Source of the DNA: Pelobates cultripes
Taxonomy: Eukaryota; Chordata; Amphibia; Anura; Pelobatidae
Direction of reading: 5' to 3'
DNA length: 64,000 bases
Assembly: GCA_933207985.1 (NCBI GenBank)
Contig: OW240913.1
Coordinates: forward strand, 270,527,081-270,591,080
This document shows, piece after piece, positions 24,345 to 37,044 of this stretch. The notes beneath the pieces were generated by a model. The model had not been told where the DNA came from and did not search any database. It was given only the letters and a program-made list of their open reading frames with translations. The position numbers and the translations under genes were made by a program. Within the stretch, counting starts at the first letter, position 1; every line of letters starts with the position of its first letter.

Positions 24345-24974
24345 CAACAGTGTTTCATTACTGACGATTCTGTGAACTCTAAGAAATTGACTGTATGGGA
24401 TGGAACGAAGCTGTTCAAAAGGATGAAAACTTCAGGCTATTAGAGTCATTGGGTTTTGAAAATAAATCCGTACTTAGACTGTCAGAAGATTTGGCATATG
24501 CTAAAAAAAAGATAACGAATTGGCCAAGATAATCCCAGATAAACCTTTTATAACTTTTTGGGGTGTCCCAAATTTTAATTTAATTTTAACCCCTAATCCC
24601 CTCCAAAAAGAGGAATGGAAACATTTTTTAAATGACAAGAATGGATTTTATTCATGTAACAAGTGCACTGGCTGCAAATACAGTAGGAACAAGAGTCTGA
24701 AGGGTATTAAAACATTTAGAACAAAAATTAATACCTTTTTTATTAATGATTTTATCACGTTTTACGAGGAACGTTATTTATCTTTTAATATGTCCATGTG
24801 GTCTACATTATGTAGGACGCACTATACGGCCACTCCACAAAAGGATGAGTGATCATGTGAATAATATCTTAAAAGGTTTTATGCAGCACAGTGTGTCAGC
24901 CCATTTTAAGGAATGCCACAATATGGACCCAAGAAGCCTGACATTTTTACGCCTTGCTGACAATGATATGTATA
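24345..24974 (+). mobile_element. Penelope-like element fragment, plus strand
   Basis: Plus-strand remnant ending at the hAT insertion site at 24975. Its continuation may resume after 26250, where AT-rich sequence with 'tttcgcattcatcagtac' (about 26378) resembles a Penelope-like terminus. Confidence 0.55.
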
Positions 24975-24979
24975 CATAG
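24520..24979 (+). pseudogene. Penelope-like GIY-YIG endonuclease remnant (frameshifted)
   Basis: The first frame (24520-24852) carries FYSCNKCTGCKYSRN, a Cys-cluster typical of the linker before the endonuclease. A frameshift near 24750-24780 moves to the next frame (24746-24979) with VIYLLICPCGLHYVGRTIRPLHKRMSDH, the GIY-YIG endonuclease core (YLL ... YVGRT), then HSVSAHFKECHNMD. In Penelope-like elements this domain nicks target DNA. The frame is broken and the end is cut by a transposon, so it is not functional. Confidence 0.7.
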
Positions 24980-25031
24980 GCGTGCGCAGCCTATTGCATG
25001 TATATGAACGCCGCGTGTATATGAATGTATG

Positions 25032-25063
<32 letters not shown>

Positions 25064-26242
25064 CACACACACACACATACATACACTGCTGTGTGTGTGA
25101 TGGTGCTGTGTGTGTGTGTAAGGGTGCTGTGTGTGAGGGTGCTGTTAGTGTGATGTGTGTGTGAGGGTGCTGGTAGTATGCATGTTTGTGAGGGTGCTGT
25201 TTGTGTGCTGTGTGTGTGTGAGGGTGTTTGTGTGTGTGTTTGTTAGGGTCATGTTAGTGTGCTGTGTGTGTGAGGGTGCTGTTTGTGTGCTGTGTGTGGG
25301 TGTCGTGTGTTTATGAGGGTGCTGTTAGTGTGCTGTTTGTGTGTAAGTGTGCTGTGTGTTTGTGAGGGTGCTGTTAGTGTGCTGTGTGTTTGTGAGGATG
25401 CTGTGTGTGTTTGTGAGGGTGCTGTTAGTGTGCTGTGTGTGTAAGGGTGCTGTTAGTGTGATGTGTGTGTGTGTGAGGGTGCTGGTAGTATGCGTGTTTG
25501 TGAGGGTGGTGTTTGTGTGCTGTGTGTGTGTGAGGGTGTTTGTTAGGGTCCTGTTAGGGTGCTGTGTGTGTGAGGGTGCTGTGTGTGTGAGGGTGCTGTT
25601 TGTGTGCTGTGTGTGGGTGTTGTGTGTTTGTGAGGGTGCTGTTAGTGGGCTGGTTGTGTGTGTGTTTGTGAGGGTGCTGTTAGTGTTCTGTGTGTGTGTG
25701 TGTTTGTGAGGATGCTGTTAGTGTACTGTGTGTGAGAGGGTGCTGTGTGTTTGGGTGCTGTTTGTGTGCTGTATATGTGTGGGTGCAGTATGGGTGTGTG
25801 TGCTATGTGTGTGTGGGTGCTGTATGTTTGGGTGATTGTGGAGGTGGGGGTAGATTACTTAATATCCCCCCTCCCTTCTTACCTTATGTAAGATTACTTA
25901 ATATCCCCCCTCCCTTCTTACCTTGTTCCTGCTGCCATCCCTGGTGGTCCAGTGGAGAGTGAACTCTAGCCTGCGGGGCTAGAGTTCACTCTCGCGAGAT
26001 CTGAGCGTTACCGTGGCAACGCTCAGATCAGAGCTCCCGGGTCCTCTCCTGCCTCCCTCCATGCTGCTGTGGGCTGGTGGAGAGGGAGGCTTTGAGCAGA
26101 GCAGGCGCTCGGATAGCGCCGGCTCTGCATGAGCCGACAGGGGAGATCCTGAGATCTCCCCTGCCGGTCTCAATACATAGGCGTGCCGCAGGGATTAGGG
26201 TGTGCCCAGGCACACCCAGCACACCCCGTGCGCACGCCTATG
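24975..26242 (+). mobile_element. hAT-type non-autonomous element, family B, copy 1
   Basis: Left end CATAGGCGTGCGCA and right end TGCGCACGCCTATG are perfect 14-bp inverted repeats, flanked by an exact 8-bp duplication TATGTATA (24967-24974 and 26243-26250). The interior is a (TA)n/(CA)n start, a TG-rich minisatellite ('gagggtgctgtgtgtgtg' units, about 25080-25840), two copies of 'agattacttaatatcccccc', and a GC-rich palindromic core (about 25925-26178). No transposase is encoded. Related copies are at 47866-48868 and 55140-55738. Confidence 0.92.
25990..26020. promoter_or_regulatory. CGCG element plus X-box-like site in hAT core
   Basis: TCTCGCGAGA at 25990-25999 is an exact CGCG-element palindrome (known binding motif of BANP). 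GTTACCGTGGCAAC at 26007-26020 fits the RFX X-box consensus. Both lie in an imperfect inverted repeat. Activity is not shown. Confidence 0.45.
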
Positions 26243-27085
26243 TATGTATAGTGTATTCTCATGTAAGTAATGCAGCTGGCATGGACTAGAGGCAATATTT
26301 GTACACAAAATATTTATACACTTGATTATGTTTTATTGTAGCGTGTACATTTACACAGTTTTTTGTGGTTCACTTTATGTTTCGCATTCATCAGTACATA
26401 TGTGTGTGTGTGTGCAGTTTATTATTGAGTGGAATATGTTTTGACACTCTGCAGTATATTAGGAAGTGCAGCTTTATAGAAATTGATTCTTCTTTTTTTT
26501 TATTTTTATTAACAAAAATATATAAAACATTTAAAACACAAGACCATAATAGCCATGGCATTTAATTCTTTGTGATACATAAACAAAACAATAACTACTG
26601 GAGCATGCCGATACTCCCTATAGGAAACCCGGCTAAACTTCTGTAGTTAAAACATAAACTTGAATCTTGTTGGCTGCCAGCCGAGTACAAGGATATTTTG
26701 TCTTCATTATTTTCTGTAAAAGGGACTACTGCAATATTTTGTGTGCTATTTCCAAGACATAATGTGATATAACATTTGATTTTTCCGCTGCCCCCTCAAA
26801 CCATTTTCTGCCATAACACTTGATTGGAAAATGTTGATTTTGAGAAATCATGACTCTGCTTCCAACCTCTTGCAATTAAAATCTTAACTGCTGCACAGAT
26901 ATGAGTTATTAAATATGCGTGTTCCTTTCAACATTCAGACACATTCATATTTAATAAAGCAATTTTGGGGGACATTTTAATGTTTGTCTTTAATGCTTTT
27001 TTTGATGAACTCAGAAACCCATGACCATAAAGTATGTACTTTTCTACATTCCCAAAACATATGGATATAAGATCTCTTCTTCGCA

Positions 27086-27577
27086 TCACCAGCATTTATT
27101 GTCACTATTTGGAAACATTTTATCTATTCTGGTTGGAACAAAATACCATCTATTAATACAGTTAAAGTGCATTTCTATTAGTGAAAGATAGTGGATATTC
27201 TTAATAAAGCTAGAGAATGCTGAATTCCATGACTGCTCATCAAGAGACTGATGCAAATCTCTTTCCCATCTAGTAATATTTCTGTTTTTCCTTTCTTTAT
27301 TATCCAATACTTTAATTACTTTTACACATTTAGCCAACATTTTTGTATTGTTTTTCTGCAGCAATATTTTTTCCAGCATCAATACTACCTCATTATCTTC
27401 CAACAGGGCATGTTCCCTCAAAAAGCTTTTCACTCTAATATAATTAAATGCCTCCCGTGCAGGCAGACCATAGGTGTATTGCAACTCTGCACATTTCTTA
27501 ATAGAGATATTATCAACAAGTTGATGCACCTTTTGTAATCCTGTTCTCCTCCAGTTTTCTAATGTTATATTTTCCAA
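27086..27577 (-). pseudogene. L1 ORF2 C-terminal fragment
   Basis: A 163-residue frame contains ITRWERDLHQSLDEQSWNS and, near its end, RWYFVPTRIDKMFPNSDNKCW, matching the region before and at the start of the L1 ORF2 zinc knuckle (RWY-x-T-P-x-x-L-x-x-M-F-P ... C-W-x-C). It continues upstream on the element at 30011-30238, beyond the CR1 insertion. Non-functional. Confidence 0.75.
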
Positions 27578-27679
27578 GTTATTTTCAATTTCTTGAATAT
27601 TTTGAAATTTCTGAATTTTATTGGATAGGTTGGCTTTTTTTTTTAAAGTTGTTCCATACTGGTACTATATGGTTATGTT

Positions 27680-29970
27680 TCAATAAGATTAGGGCAGCTC
27701 TACAACATATCGACTGGCATAAACTCCTTAGTGATAAAAACACTGAGAATAAATGGAAACTATTCAAACAAATATTAGAAAGGTACATTTCTCAGTATGT
27801 ACCATTGGGTAATAAATATAAAAGAAACAAATTAAAACCAATGTGGCTTAGTAGAGAAGTAAAACAAGAGATTAAAAATAAGAAAAGGGCATTTAAAGCA
27901 TTTAAATCAGACAAATCAAAGGCATTCTATTTAAGATATAAGGAAGCCAATAACGCTTGCAAAAAGGCAATTAAAGTGGCTAAACTAGAAAATGAGAAAT
28001 TGATAGCTAAAGAATTCAAAACCAACCCCAAAATTTTTTTCAAGTACATCAATTCTAAAAAAAAAAAAAATGAAAGTGTAGGTACACTTGAAACAGAGTT
28101 GGGTTTATTAGCTAATGAAGACCAGGAAAAAGCAGAAATTTTAAATAACTATTTTTCTTCAGTATATATTAATGAGGATCGTATGGCAAGAGATATGCAA
28201 ATGATTGCTGCAAAAAACTTGCAAACAACTTGTGATTGGATAACTTGAGACAAGGTGCTACAGCTATTAAAGAAAATTAATGTAAATAAAGCTCCGGGAC
28301 CTGACGGTATTCACCCACAAGTACTTAAGGAGCTAAGTGGGGAAATAAGTGAACCTCTGTATTTAATTTTTCAAGATCCTTTTGTTTCAGGTGTTGTACC
28401 GGAGGATTGGAGGAAGGAAGATGTTGTTCCTATATTTAAAAAGGGTTCAAAATCCTTGCCTGGAATTTATAGACCTGTGAGCTTAACTTCTGTAACTGGG
28501 AAAATATTTGAAGGGCTATTAAGGGATAATATTCAGGAATTCATTGGGAAGAACTTTGTTATTAGCAATAATCAGCATGGTTTTATGAAACATAGGTCAT
28601 GTCAAACTAACCTAATTGCATTCTACGAAGAAGTAAGTAGAAGTATAGATCAGGGTGTTGCAGTGAATGTGATCTACTTGGATTTTGCCAAGGCATTTGA
28701 TACGGTTCCTCACAATAGGTTAGTCTTCAAACTAAAAGAAATTGGTCTAGATGAATATTCTTGTTCTTGGGTAGAACATTGGCTTAAGGATAGAGTACAA
28801 TGAGTTGTAATTAATGGTAAATTTTCAGGCTGGACAAAAGTGGTAAGTGGTGTCCCTCAGGGTTCTGTTTTGGGACCACTTCTATTTAACATATTTATAA
28901 ATGATCTTGAAATAGGCATTGAAAGCCATGTATCAGTGTTTGCAGATGACACAAAACTTTGTAAAGTAATAAAATGTGAGCAGGATATTGCTTTGCTGCA
29001 GAGAGATTTGGATAGATTGGGGGACTGGGCATTAAAATGGCAGATGAAATTCAACATAGAGAAATGCAAAGTGATGCACTTCGGGGTTAAGAATGCACAA
29101 GTAACTTACACACTAAATGGTAGTGAATTAGGGATAACCACACACGAGAAGGATTTGGGAATTGTTATAGACAACAAATTAGGCAGCAATATGCAATGTC
29201 TGTCTGCAGTTGCTAAGGCCAGTAAGATTTTGTCATGTATAAATAGGGGCATAAATTCTCGGGATGAAAATATAATTTTGCCGCTTTCTAAATCGCTGGT
29301 AAGACCACACCTTGAATATGCTGTGCAATTTTGGGCGCCTGTTCTAAAGAAGGATATCATGGCACTGGAGAGGGTCCAGAGACGAGCTACAAAATTGCTA
29401 AAAGGAATTTAGCATTTTAGTTATGAAGAAAGGTTAAAAAAAAATTAAATCTGTTTAGTTTGGAAAAACGGCGCCTGAGAGGGGATATGATAACTTTATA
29501 CAAATATATTCGGGGCCAGTACAAACCTTTATCTGGACATCTATTCATAAACAGGGCTATACATAGGACACGAGGTCACACATTTAGGCTGGAAGAAAGG
29601 AGATTTCATCTAAGGCAAAGAAAAGGTTTTCTTACAGTAAGAACAATAAGGATATGGAATTCTCTGCCTGAAGAGGTGGTTTTGTCAGAGTCCATACAGA
29701 TGTTTAAACTGAAATTGGATAAATACTTACAAAAACATAACATACAGGGATATAATTTCTAATTAGTGGGGTAATAGTTGCTTGATCCAAGGAGACATCT
29801 GACTGCTATTTTGGGGTCAAGAAGGAATTTTTTCCTAGTTTGTGGCAAAATTGGAAGCGCTTCAGACCAGGTTTTTTGCCTTCTTTTGGATCAACAGCAA
29901 CAACATTTGTGAGGAAGGCTGAACTTGATGGACACGAGTCTCTTTTCAGCTATGTAACTATGTAACTATG
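27680..29970 (+). mobile_element. CR1-group LINE, 5'-truncated
   Basis: The element contains the reverse transcriptase and C-terminal part of a CR1/L2-group LINE and ends in a short tandem tail 'tatgtaactatgtaactatg' at 29951-29970, after a 3' untranslated region with 'gaacttgatggacac'. It is inserted in the opposite orientation into a minus-strand L1. Imperfect similarity between the flanks (atgtttcaataag near 27675 and atgttttataaag near 29968) may be the target duplication. The start is approximate. Confidence 0.85.
27700..29762 (+). pseudogene. CR1-group reverse transcriptase, three stops and one frameshift
   Basis: In one frame: KAPGPDGIHPQVLKEL, then FKKGSK and YRPVSLTSV, QHGFMKHRSC, motif A YLDFAKAFDTVPH (about 28676-28715), GVPQGSVLGPLLFNIFINDL (about 28846-28905), catalytic VFADDTKL (about 28938-28961), and QRRATKLLKG near 29400. 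Stops interrupt the frame at 28246-28248, 28801-28803 and 29410-29412, and an A-run near 29440 causes a frameshift before RRLRGDMITLYKY and WNSLPEEVV. The endonuclease domain is absent (5' truncation). Catalytic residues remain but the gene is dead. Its job in intact relatives is target-primed reverse transcription of the element RNA. Confidence 0.9.
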
Positions 29971-30010
29971 TTTTATAAAGCCATATTTACCTACTTGTGT
30001 ATTTTTCTTA

Positions 30011-30238
30011 TTACCACAATTCCAAATTAAAGAGGATAAATCCTTTCTTACACTCTGCGTTTTTTGTCTCTAAATAATACCAATCTTCATTATTAAAAGC
30101 TGGGTTATACATCTTATTGATATGGTATAGAATACTCGCGTCATGATATTGTTGACCAATAGGAAAACTTAAACCTCCCATTTTGGTGTTTTTTGACAAT
30201 ATGTCAATACTAATACGAGGTATTTTTCCCTTCCTCAC
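30011..30238 (-). pseudogene. L1 ORF2 thumb-region fragment
   Basis: A 75-residue frame reads KIPRISIDILSKNTKMGGLS and QQYHDASILYHINKM, matching the L1 ORF2 'K-P-R-I ... L-x-x-P-x-x-x-G-G-L-x-x-P' region downstream of the catalytic palm. It is the upstream part of the ORF2 interrupted by the CR1 element. Confidence 0.65.
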
Positions 30239-30565
30239 AAAGTTCCTCCAGCTTTGTTGGATTAACAGTTACCAAGGGATTGGAAAGCTAAATGATAACA
30301 TTCTAAATAAATAAACCCACTTTGGTAAAACATACGCCTTTATGATGTTTATTCTTCCATACTAAGATAGCTTTGTTTCTCCATTCTTTTAACATGTTCA
30401 TAGATCTTAAGATATCCAAGAAGTTACATTCTACAATTTTTTTTTATATCTGTTGGAATAATTATTCCCAAGTAAGTAAAGGTGTTTTTTGAAAAGCGGG
30501 TGATGGCCCTCTTGGTTTCTTGGCCAGTTCCGTGGGTCAGAGCACTTCATTCCCCTGCTGCAGGC

Positions 30566-30778
30566 TTACTGTGCGGAGACTTTCTGCAGGATCAGAACTG
30601 GCGTGGGATGGTGAACTGGAGGTAAGTTTTGCAGCCTACTGTCGCTGTGTTGCTTCTCTACAGACCTGCTCCATCTGCTGTCCAGTCGCAGCCAAAACTC
30701 CTCAAAGAGCTTGTTGAGCCGTATAATGAATGGCTTTGTACGGTCTTGTGTGGCGGTGGTCTGTAATGCGTCCGCCAT
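30566..30778 (-). pseudogene. L1 ORF1 start, truncated
   Basis: A 70-residue frame begins MADALQTTATQDRTKPFIIRL. A start of this MADA type follows GC-rich 5' untranslated sequence in several L1 lineages. The rest of ORF1 is lost at the internal deletion junction near 30490. Identification rests mainly on position, 5' of ORF2 remnants and near an L1-like 5' end. Confidence 0.45.
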
Positions 30779-31162
30779 TTTGACCGAATCTATAAGTTAG
30801 GCCTTGTGTAAATGGGGTATTTTCAGGATTTACCCGTTTGCCAAAGCCTATGAGCAAATGCCAGGATGACAGGAATCCCTAACACTTCCACTCATTCCGA
30901 CACGATTAGCAGTGGGGAGAGTGGCCACCTCTCCCCCTATCCGCAACCATATGCAGGCCACAGCAGAGTTTCAGGGCTAGACTGCCAGTCAAGAGCTGAG
31001 ACTTCTACAAGAGTGCCATGGGGTGATACAGGGTGCACCCCACGCTATTGGAACAAGGTGCCTTAAGGTAAGCGTCTTTTGTGGTTTAATTTGTTCTAAT
31101 TTGGTCCGGAGCTCACTCCAAGTGCGACCACTTGGCATGGTGGTCAGGTCCCGCCCTAGGAC

Positions 31163-34019
31163 GTTTTTCTTTTGTTCATCTCATTTTCTTAAACCTGTCT
31201 CCTTTGCTTACACCATTCTTATTTTCCCAACAATGTTTCCAACCTTTTTACCAATCTATTTTGTCTCTCTATCTTTACTTCCTCTTGTAGTCATCTATAT
31301 ATTTATTTTTCAAGCTTATCCTGAATTTTATCTCTGCTAACTTTTGCCTTGTCTGTGCTCCAAGTCTCTATTTTTTCCATGTCCTAAGGTACTTCTCAGT
31401 CCCCACTCCTTTACTCAATATTCCTACATTCCCTCTTCTGCATTCTAATTTTCCTCCTTCATGTCTCTGCATCCTTATATCCTAGTTATAAGAGGAACTG
31501 GGGGAGATTCATTTGGGATCCAGTCCTGTCCCACTACACTGTCCGTCCCTCCTCCTATGGAACCAGGGACTTCTACCATCTTCCAGGCAGGAAGTCATCC
31601 TTCTGTCCACTCAGGCAGGAAGCGATCACTCTGCCTGTTTCCAGCACTGTTTTATACAGACATTTTTTGGCTCTGAGGCCCAGCCCACAGGTCTTACAAC
31701 TCTGAAGCTGATCACAAACACCAAGGAGACAGGTCCTTAAACTCTGTCACTGAGCCAAAAAGAAATAGATAATTTCTTTATTTTTAAATTGGGACTAACT
31801 TTCTACAGTACTACATTTAACTTATGGTGAGGCATTCAAAGTAGTGCATAAAACACAAACACATAATAAATCATAAAGGCACAATACAATACATAACTGT
31901 TACACAAGGGAACTTATAAAATCCAAATTCATGAGCATTTTGCCTGAATTTCAAATATATGCAAATCATAGTCAAACATTAATCAACAGATTGCGCTGCA
32001 TCAAAGTCCATTATCTTTGGGATTTGGGTGTTTAAATTGTTATATGGTTACACTTATTTATTTCACTAACTTTCTAATGGAGTATTTTTCATTTGTGTAA
32101 CTTAATAAATATTTTAAATAATATTTTTGCTCCACCTTACATTTACCCTTTCCATTTATTTCATACTGTGTGTCGTTAAGAGGAGTGCTCATGATAAGAC
32201 GCTGCTTATTTGTGTTTAACATGTTGTGTATTGATATCCTATTAACAGAAAACTTCCTTATTTCACTCATTAAAATTGCTCTCTCTCTCGCTCTCTCATT
32301 CTCACTCTCTCTTTATATATATATATTTGGGTAGACAGACAGAGAGACAACCAACTAACCTACCCACCTTTTATTGTAGGGAATTGATGCCTCATTCAGT
32401 AGTACTGGCAAATGGAGAAAAAGGCATTTTTGAGAAAAACGCAATAGGAGTGTTTCCAAAAACAAATAAAATACTCATGACTTTACTAAGTTGTACATTA
32501 ACTTGGGAATGTGAATTTTAATATAATCTAGTTAAACATTCCCTGAAGAACTTCTAGGAAATGCTTTCACTAAGAAAATAATGGCTATTGGCAAGGTACT
32601 CAGATTGCCAGTGTTTTCCTAAACACATTTTAATTCGAAGGGCCAGACCTTTTTAGTGATTCTTTCCAAGTATGTTCCAGTTTCTAGATCTTTGTTAACT
32701 GAATAGTGAATTGTGATGTGGGGAGGGCTAGGGCATGCACATGGCACAAAGAGGGGTGTTAAGAGAGATAAACAATAGTTTAAGGCACTTTAGGACAGAC
32801 ATACAAGGAGGTTAAAAAAAAAGAAAGAAAAGAGAGTTGAGGGGTCAGGGAATACACACAAGACTGAGCAGGGAGATAGCAAGGGGTATCTGAATACACA
32901 AAACTATTTTAGAATTCCTGGGGGATATGCCAAAACACAGTTTCGCTCTGCATGCAAATAACAGGTACACCTCTGCTGCTTTCATATGCTTCTGGTTGTA
33001 TATGCAATACATATTTTTATGGGCAAATTCAGGCGCTTTAACTCTCTAAGTAAAATACATTATTATAATTTAGTCACATACACATACAGGTTGATTTACT
33101 ACAGCTTGATGGAAAATTATCTAGCATCATAGTAAAGTTACGCTAAATATGCTGTTTACCAAATGACATAACTTTGCTGCTATACTAACTAGTGAATTTT
33201 TCTGACCGGAGCAATTCTGCTGTGTTGGCAATTTTAGAAACATTATTTGCAATTAACTTTTTTGGCATATATGCTACTTCTAGGAAGACCAGGCACATGA
33301 TCTCATGAAGAGAGCAGAGCCAGCTCAATTAACCCTTTCCCTGAAAGTAAAATATTGAAACTAACTCACTGTAGGCATAGGTTTATTATATTTTTGTAGT
33401 ACATTCTATTTTTTTGTGCCATTTTTTTTTCAAAATATATTTTTTTTTAATGTATTTGAATTTAGATATTTGATCAATACTTTATACAGTTAAATGTAAA
33501 ACATTTATGGGTTCTTTGTTTTTATTTTTTTTTGTATGTAATGGGCCTCCACTTACTGATACTTATTAGTGTGAGAGGGTAGGTCAGGTTTTGATTATGG
33601 GGTAGCTGACTAGGAGCACAAAGACCCTTTCTGGAGATTTCTGACCCAGAGTTTTGGTATCCTCTCATCGTATTAATATTATTGGGCTATACAACTGGAC
33701 ATTCTCTGACACCAATATTCCTTACCCTCTAGTTAGCCAGCACGGTTGGGGTGTAAGGGTCACACGTTGGGCTCCTACCCAGTATGTTTCCTGTCCATTG
33801 TCCCACACACAGAGAGCAAAGAGGAAGCTATATTATAAGCCACCCTGGTTATATATATTTTTTACTATGTATTGGGTTTAGAAAGACACCCAAATTTCAT
33901 TTCCGGAAGTCTCCAACTTGTACTTCAACTTTATATGCACAAGATGAGAGCAGTGCATTATGCTTCTCTCTGCTTTGGCACTAAAAGGGTTAATGGATGT
34001 GCATGGGCAAAAAATTTGG
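31163..34019. other. Long AT-rich stretch, no defined feature
   Basis: Contains a short (ct)n/(ta)n microsatellite at 32278-32325 and T-rich runs near 33420-33540. I see no coding frame with recognisable content and no supported transposon ends. Confidence 0.4.
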
Positions 34020-34476
34020 GTAAGTAAAAAAAAGTGTCTCTTCGGTTCAGTTCGGCACTTCCGAAATTCGGGACTTCGGCAATATGGGACTTCGGCAATT
34101 CGGACATTCGTAAGCATCCTTCTCTTGCCACCACAACCACTTACACATCTGTAGTGCTCTCTAACCCTACCCCTACCCCTAACCCCTAATCCAAACCACC
34201 ACAACCACTTACACATCTAGGGTTAGTGTTAGGGGTAGCATTAGGGGTAGGTTCCCGGACTGCCACCACAACCACTTAAACATCTATAGGGCTCCCAGTG
34301 CCAGGAATTAGCTTATTGGTCTAGATTTCTGTCATCATTCACATATTTTTCACTCCCTCTCTTGTTTTGCCATTTTTCAGAAATCCAAAGCTCTTCGGCA
34401 CTTCGGTTCGGTTCGGCACGAATTGCCAAAATCCAGCCGAATTTACATTCGAAACTAATTGCACATGTCTAGTTAC
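34020..34476. mobile_element. hAT-like element fragment rich in 'ttcgg' motifs
   Basis: 'cttcggttcagttcggcac' at about 34038 and 'cacttcggttcggttcggc' at about 34398 flank GC-poor sequence with degenerate 'cccctaaccc' units (about 34155-34250). The right end, 'attgcacatgtctag' at 34459-34473, resembles a recurring amphibian hAT-like terminus. The left end was not found. Confidence 0.4.
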
Positions 34477-35009
34477 AAGCTTGTCTCTAGTTACATACTG
34501 GGGTCTATGAGAAGTGATGCAGTTTGCAGGTGTAATTAATACCCTACACTAGTTATTTCCTGGCTTAGTGCAATACCTGTATTTTGTTTTTAAATTGAAT
34601 TTCCACTTGTGGAAAATGTGAAAACATTTAATTTAGATACATGCAATTTATAGATATGTCACCAAAGATCTAACTCTATAATAGGAGAAAAGATTTGTGC
34701 ATGGTTTTCAAAAACGTATCGGTAGTATTTAAAGAGAGTAAATAATCACTTTTCATTAAATAATAGGGATTACCCTGGGTAGGATTGCAATCCCGAACCT
34801 CCAAGAAAACAAGTAAATATTTATTAAAAATATAGAGCCTGGGCAGTGAAATAAGCAGTGTAATAATTCCTCATTTCCAGCTATTGCAGGTAATTAGTGT
34901 TGTATCCTCAGCAGGAACACTCTTCTCTTGCCTCTTTTTTAAGCAACTTTAACCTGGGAGTGCATGTTCATTTTAGTCCTGACTGTACAGTCCATCTCTT
35001 GGCCATTAT
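34477..35009. other. No recognised feature
   Basis: Unassigned sequence between two MITE-type repeats. Confidence 0.35.
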
Positions 35010-35446
35010 TTAAAGGATCACTATAACGTTAGGAATACAAACATGTGTTCCTCTACCTATGTAAGTGTCCCCTACGTAGGAGTCTATCCATGGCATGCTG
35101 ATCTCTGCCTCCTCAGCTGAGATTATCAAGACTGATGATCTCATTCAATCCAATGTTTCCCCTTATAGAAACATTGAGAGAATAGTGTGCATTCTTGGCA
35201 AGTGCTGCTCTGTGCCAATCAAATGATCTCTATTAGACCATCTTATTTAATAGTTGTGTTTAACATGCTATTGGGGCAGCAGCGCCCCTAGTGGCAATCA
35301 GGAAGACAGCCATTAAAGACATGTTAGCCCTGTAATGTATACATTGTTCCTGCAAAATAGCAATGTTTTTAGTTGCAGGGTTAAAAATACAGGGGCATGG
35401 TATCCAGACCACCTCATTGAGATGGGTGCCTATAGCATTCTTTTAA
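35010..35446. mobile_element. T2/Kolobok-like MITE (437 bp)
   Basis: Starts TTAAAGGATCACTATAACG and ends GGGTGCCTATAGCATTCTTTTAA. Outer TTAA on both sides and TTAAAGG start fit the T2 class. Interior phrases 'cctctcattgagatgg'-like and 'gttgcagggttaa' are shared with other copies in this window. Non-coding. Confidence 0.7.
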
Positions 35447-37044
35447 TTGTGGCTGTTCTTTGTAACAAATTGTTAGCTGCCTGTGGTTTGGGGCTATATA
35501 CCCTGAGAATAGTGCACCACTCATTCTTGAGTATGTATTACGATTTTATTCTTACATCTACTGGGAACTATTGTTTGGACCTGGCACTAATGAGTAACAG
35601 AAAGGGGGAAGAGACCTGTCTAATATTAAAAAGCTAACCACACAACTATGCAAATAAAAACTGTACCTCAACACCATATCATATTCTTTGTGTGTCTACC
35701 TTACCCAAGGCTACCTCACACATATTCTAATGTACAGTGCTACCAAAATATATAGTGAAGGAAAAAAAAAGGAAAAGAAAGCCAGATTCATGTATTGATG
35801 CTGATGAAAATGTGCACCTAAGACTTAGATTATGGTCTGAAGAGTGGATCTCATGTTTGGTGTAACGTTGAAAAACATTTTAGTTCTAGATGATCATTCA
35901 GTGTAAATATGGGGATATAAATATAGAGAATAATTAGATAGTAGTTAATACTAACTCAGGAATCATAGATTTATAGAATAAAATGTTGAAGATATGTGTC
36001 TCATAGATCAGCAGATGACATCACATCAATGTCACAATGAACCAGTTACATCATAATGTCCCTGATGATACATAAACAGCTGGACTGGGAAGATTTCCAG
36101 CTAGATTGCTTTGGTTATTAAGTGATGGGTCAAGTCCTGTGAATAACAAGTTCAATATCATGTACAGCTTTAATCCGTACATTGATCTAGTTAAAATATC
36201 AGCAAATGCATTAAAAGATAAAGTTACATGAAGATAATTGCCACCAGGTCCAAAAAAGGTAATAACTTTTCATCACTGCAGGTGTAGTTAAAATACTTTA
36301 TATAGTAATGCTTATAAAGTGTAACCAGATTATGCTTGTCTCCACGTGTGCCGTTTCCTGTTGGACATGTGCAGAAGTAAAGGGTTTGTAAGGTGTACTA
36401 CAGAATAATAAATGTAAGAGATTTGCTGGGCATCACACACAGGTTTTTTTCACTAAATACCAAATGATAGTATATTGAAATTGTGTTTAAAAATATAACT
36501 GTAAAAAAAACGGAATATCAGTGAAAGGTTTCTACAGCTTTGTTCTACTTTGTACTTCTTGGAAGGCAGTTTTTGGAACACAATGTCCTTTCATATGCAA
36601 ATATGCTGTTATATGCTGTTACTTAAGTATATATCCGAAAGTTCATTTTAGAGTAATAATAAATAGGTCACCTGTGCCTTATTATTTCACATTGAAGTAC
36701 AATGAGCTACTTTTTTAACAGTAGTAGTTCGGCCGTTGTAACTTAAAATATCAGGCCTTTAACAATTTATATCTCCCAGCATTTGACATGGCCAGAGGAA
36801 TCCTTTCATTTTAGTGGACAATGTATGTACAAATATGTCAGCTCTTTTCATGAAAATGATATATATTCCAAGTGTATCTACAGTACGAAATACCAGTACA
36901 GTGCAGAGAAATATTCTTATAATAAATGCACCCCAAATAGATAGTTACTCTCTTAGGCTTTCTCATTTAGGTCCAGAGCCTGGTATAATGGGAGAGGGGA
37001 ACACCCCATTTAAATGAAAGATTTCCACCAATATTTTTTAATGT
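35447..37044. other. AT-rich, no recognised feature
   Basis: No element boundary or gene-like frame that I can support. Confidence 0.4.

Larger units (their letters stand above)
26489..31162 (-). mobile_element. L1-type LINE on minus strand, internally deleted and interrupted by CR1
   Basis: The 3' poly(A) reads as a T-rich run at about 26489-26505. ORF2 C-terminal coding lies at 27086-27577 and 30011-30238, split by the CR1 insertion. At about 30490 ORF2 sequence joins directly to ORF1 and 5' untranslated sequence, so the middle of the element is deleted. The 5' end is the GC-rich 'agggcgggacctgacc' (minus-strand reading) near 31160. I could not establish a flanking duplication. Confidence 0.7.

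Noticed and set aside
34155..34255. Telomere-like 'taaccctacccctaacccc' units
   Set aside because: Only a few degenerate units in an AT-rich hAT-like fragment; not a (TTAGGG)n tract.
35335..35637. 100-residue plus-strand frame with hydrophobic segments
   Set aside because: Starts inside a T2 MITE and extends past its end; no recognised domain or splice context.
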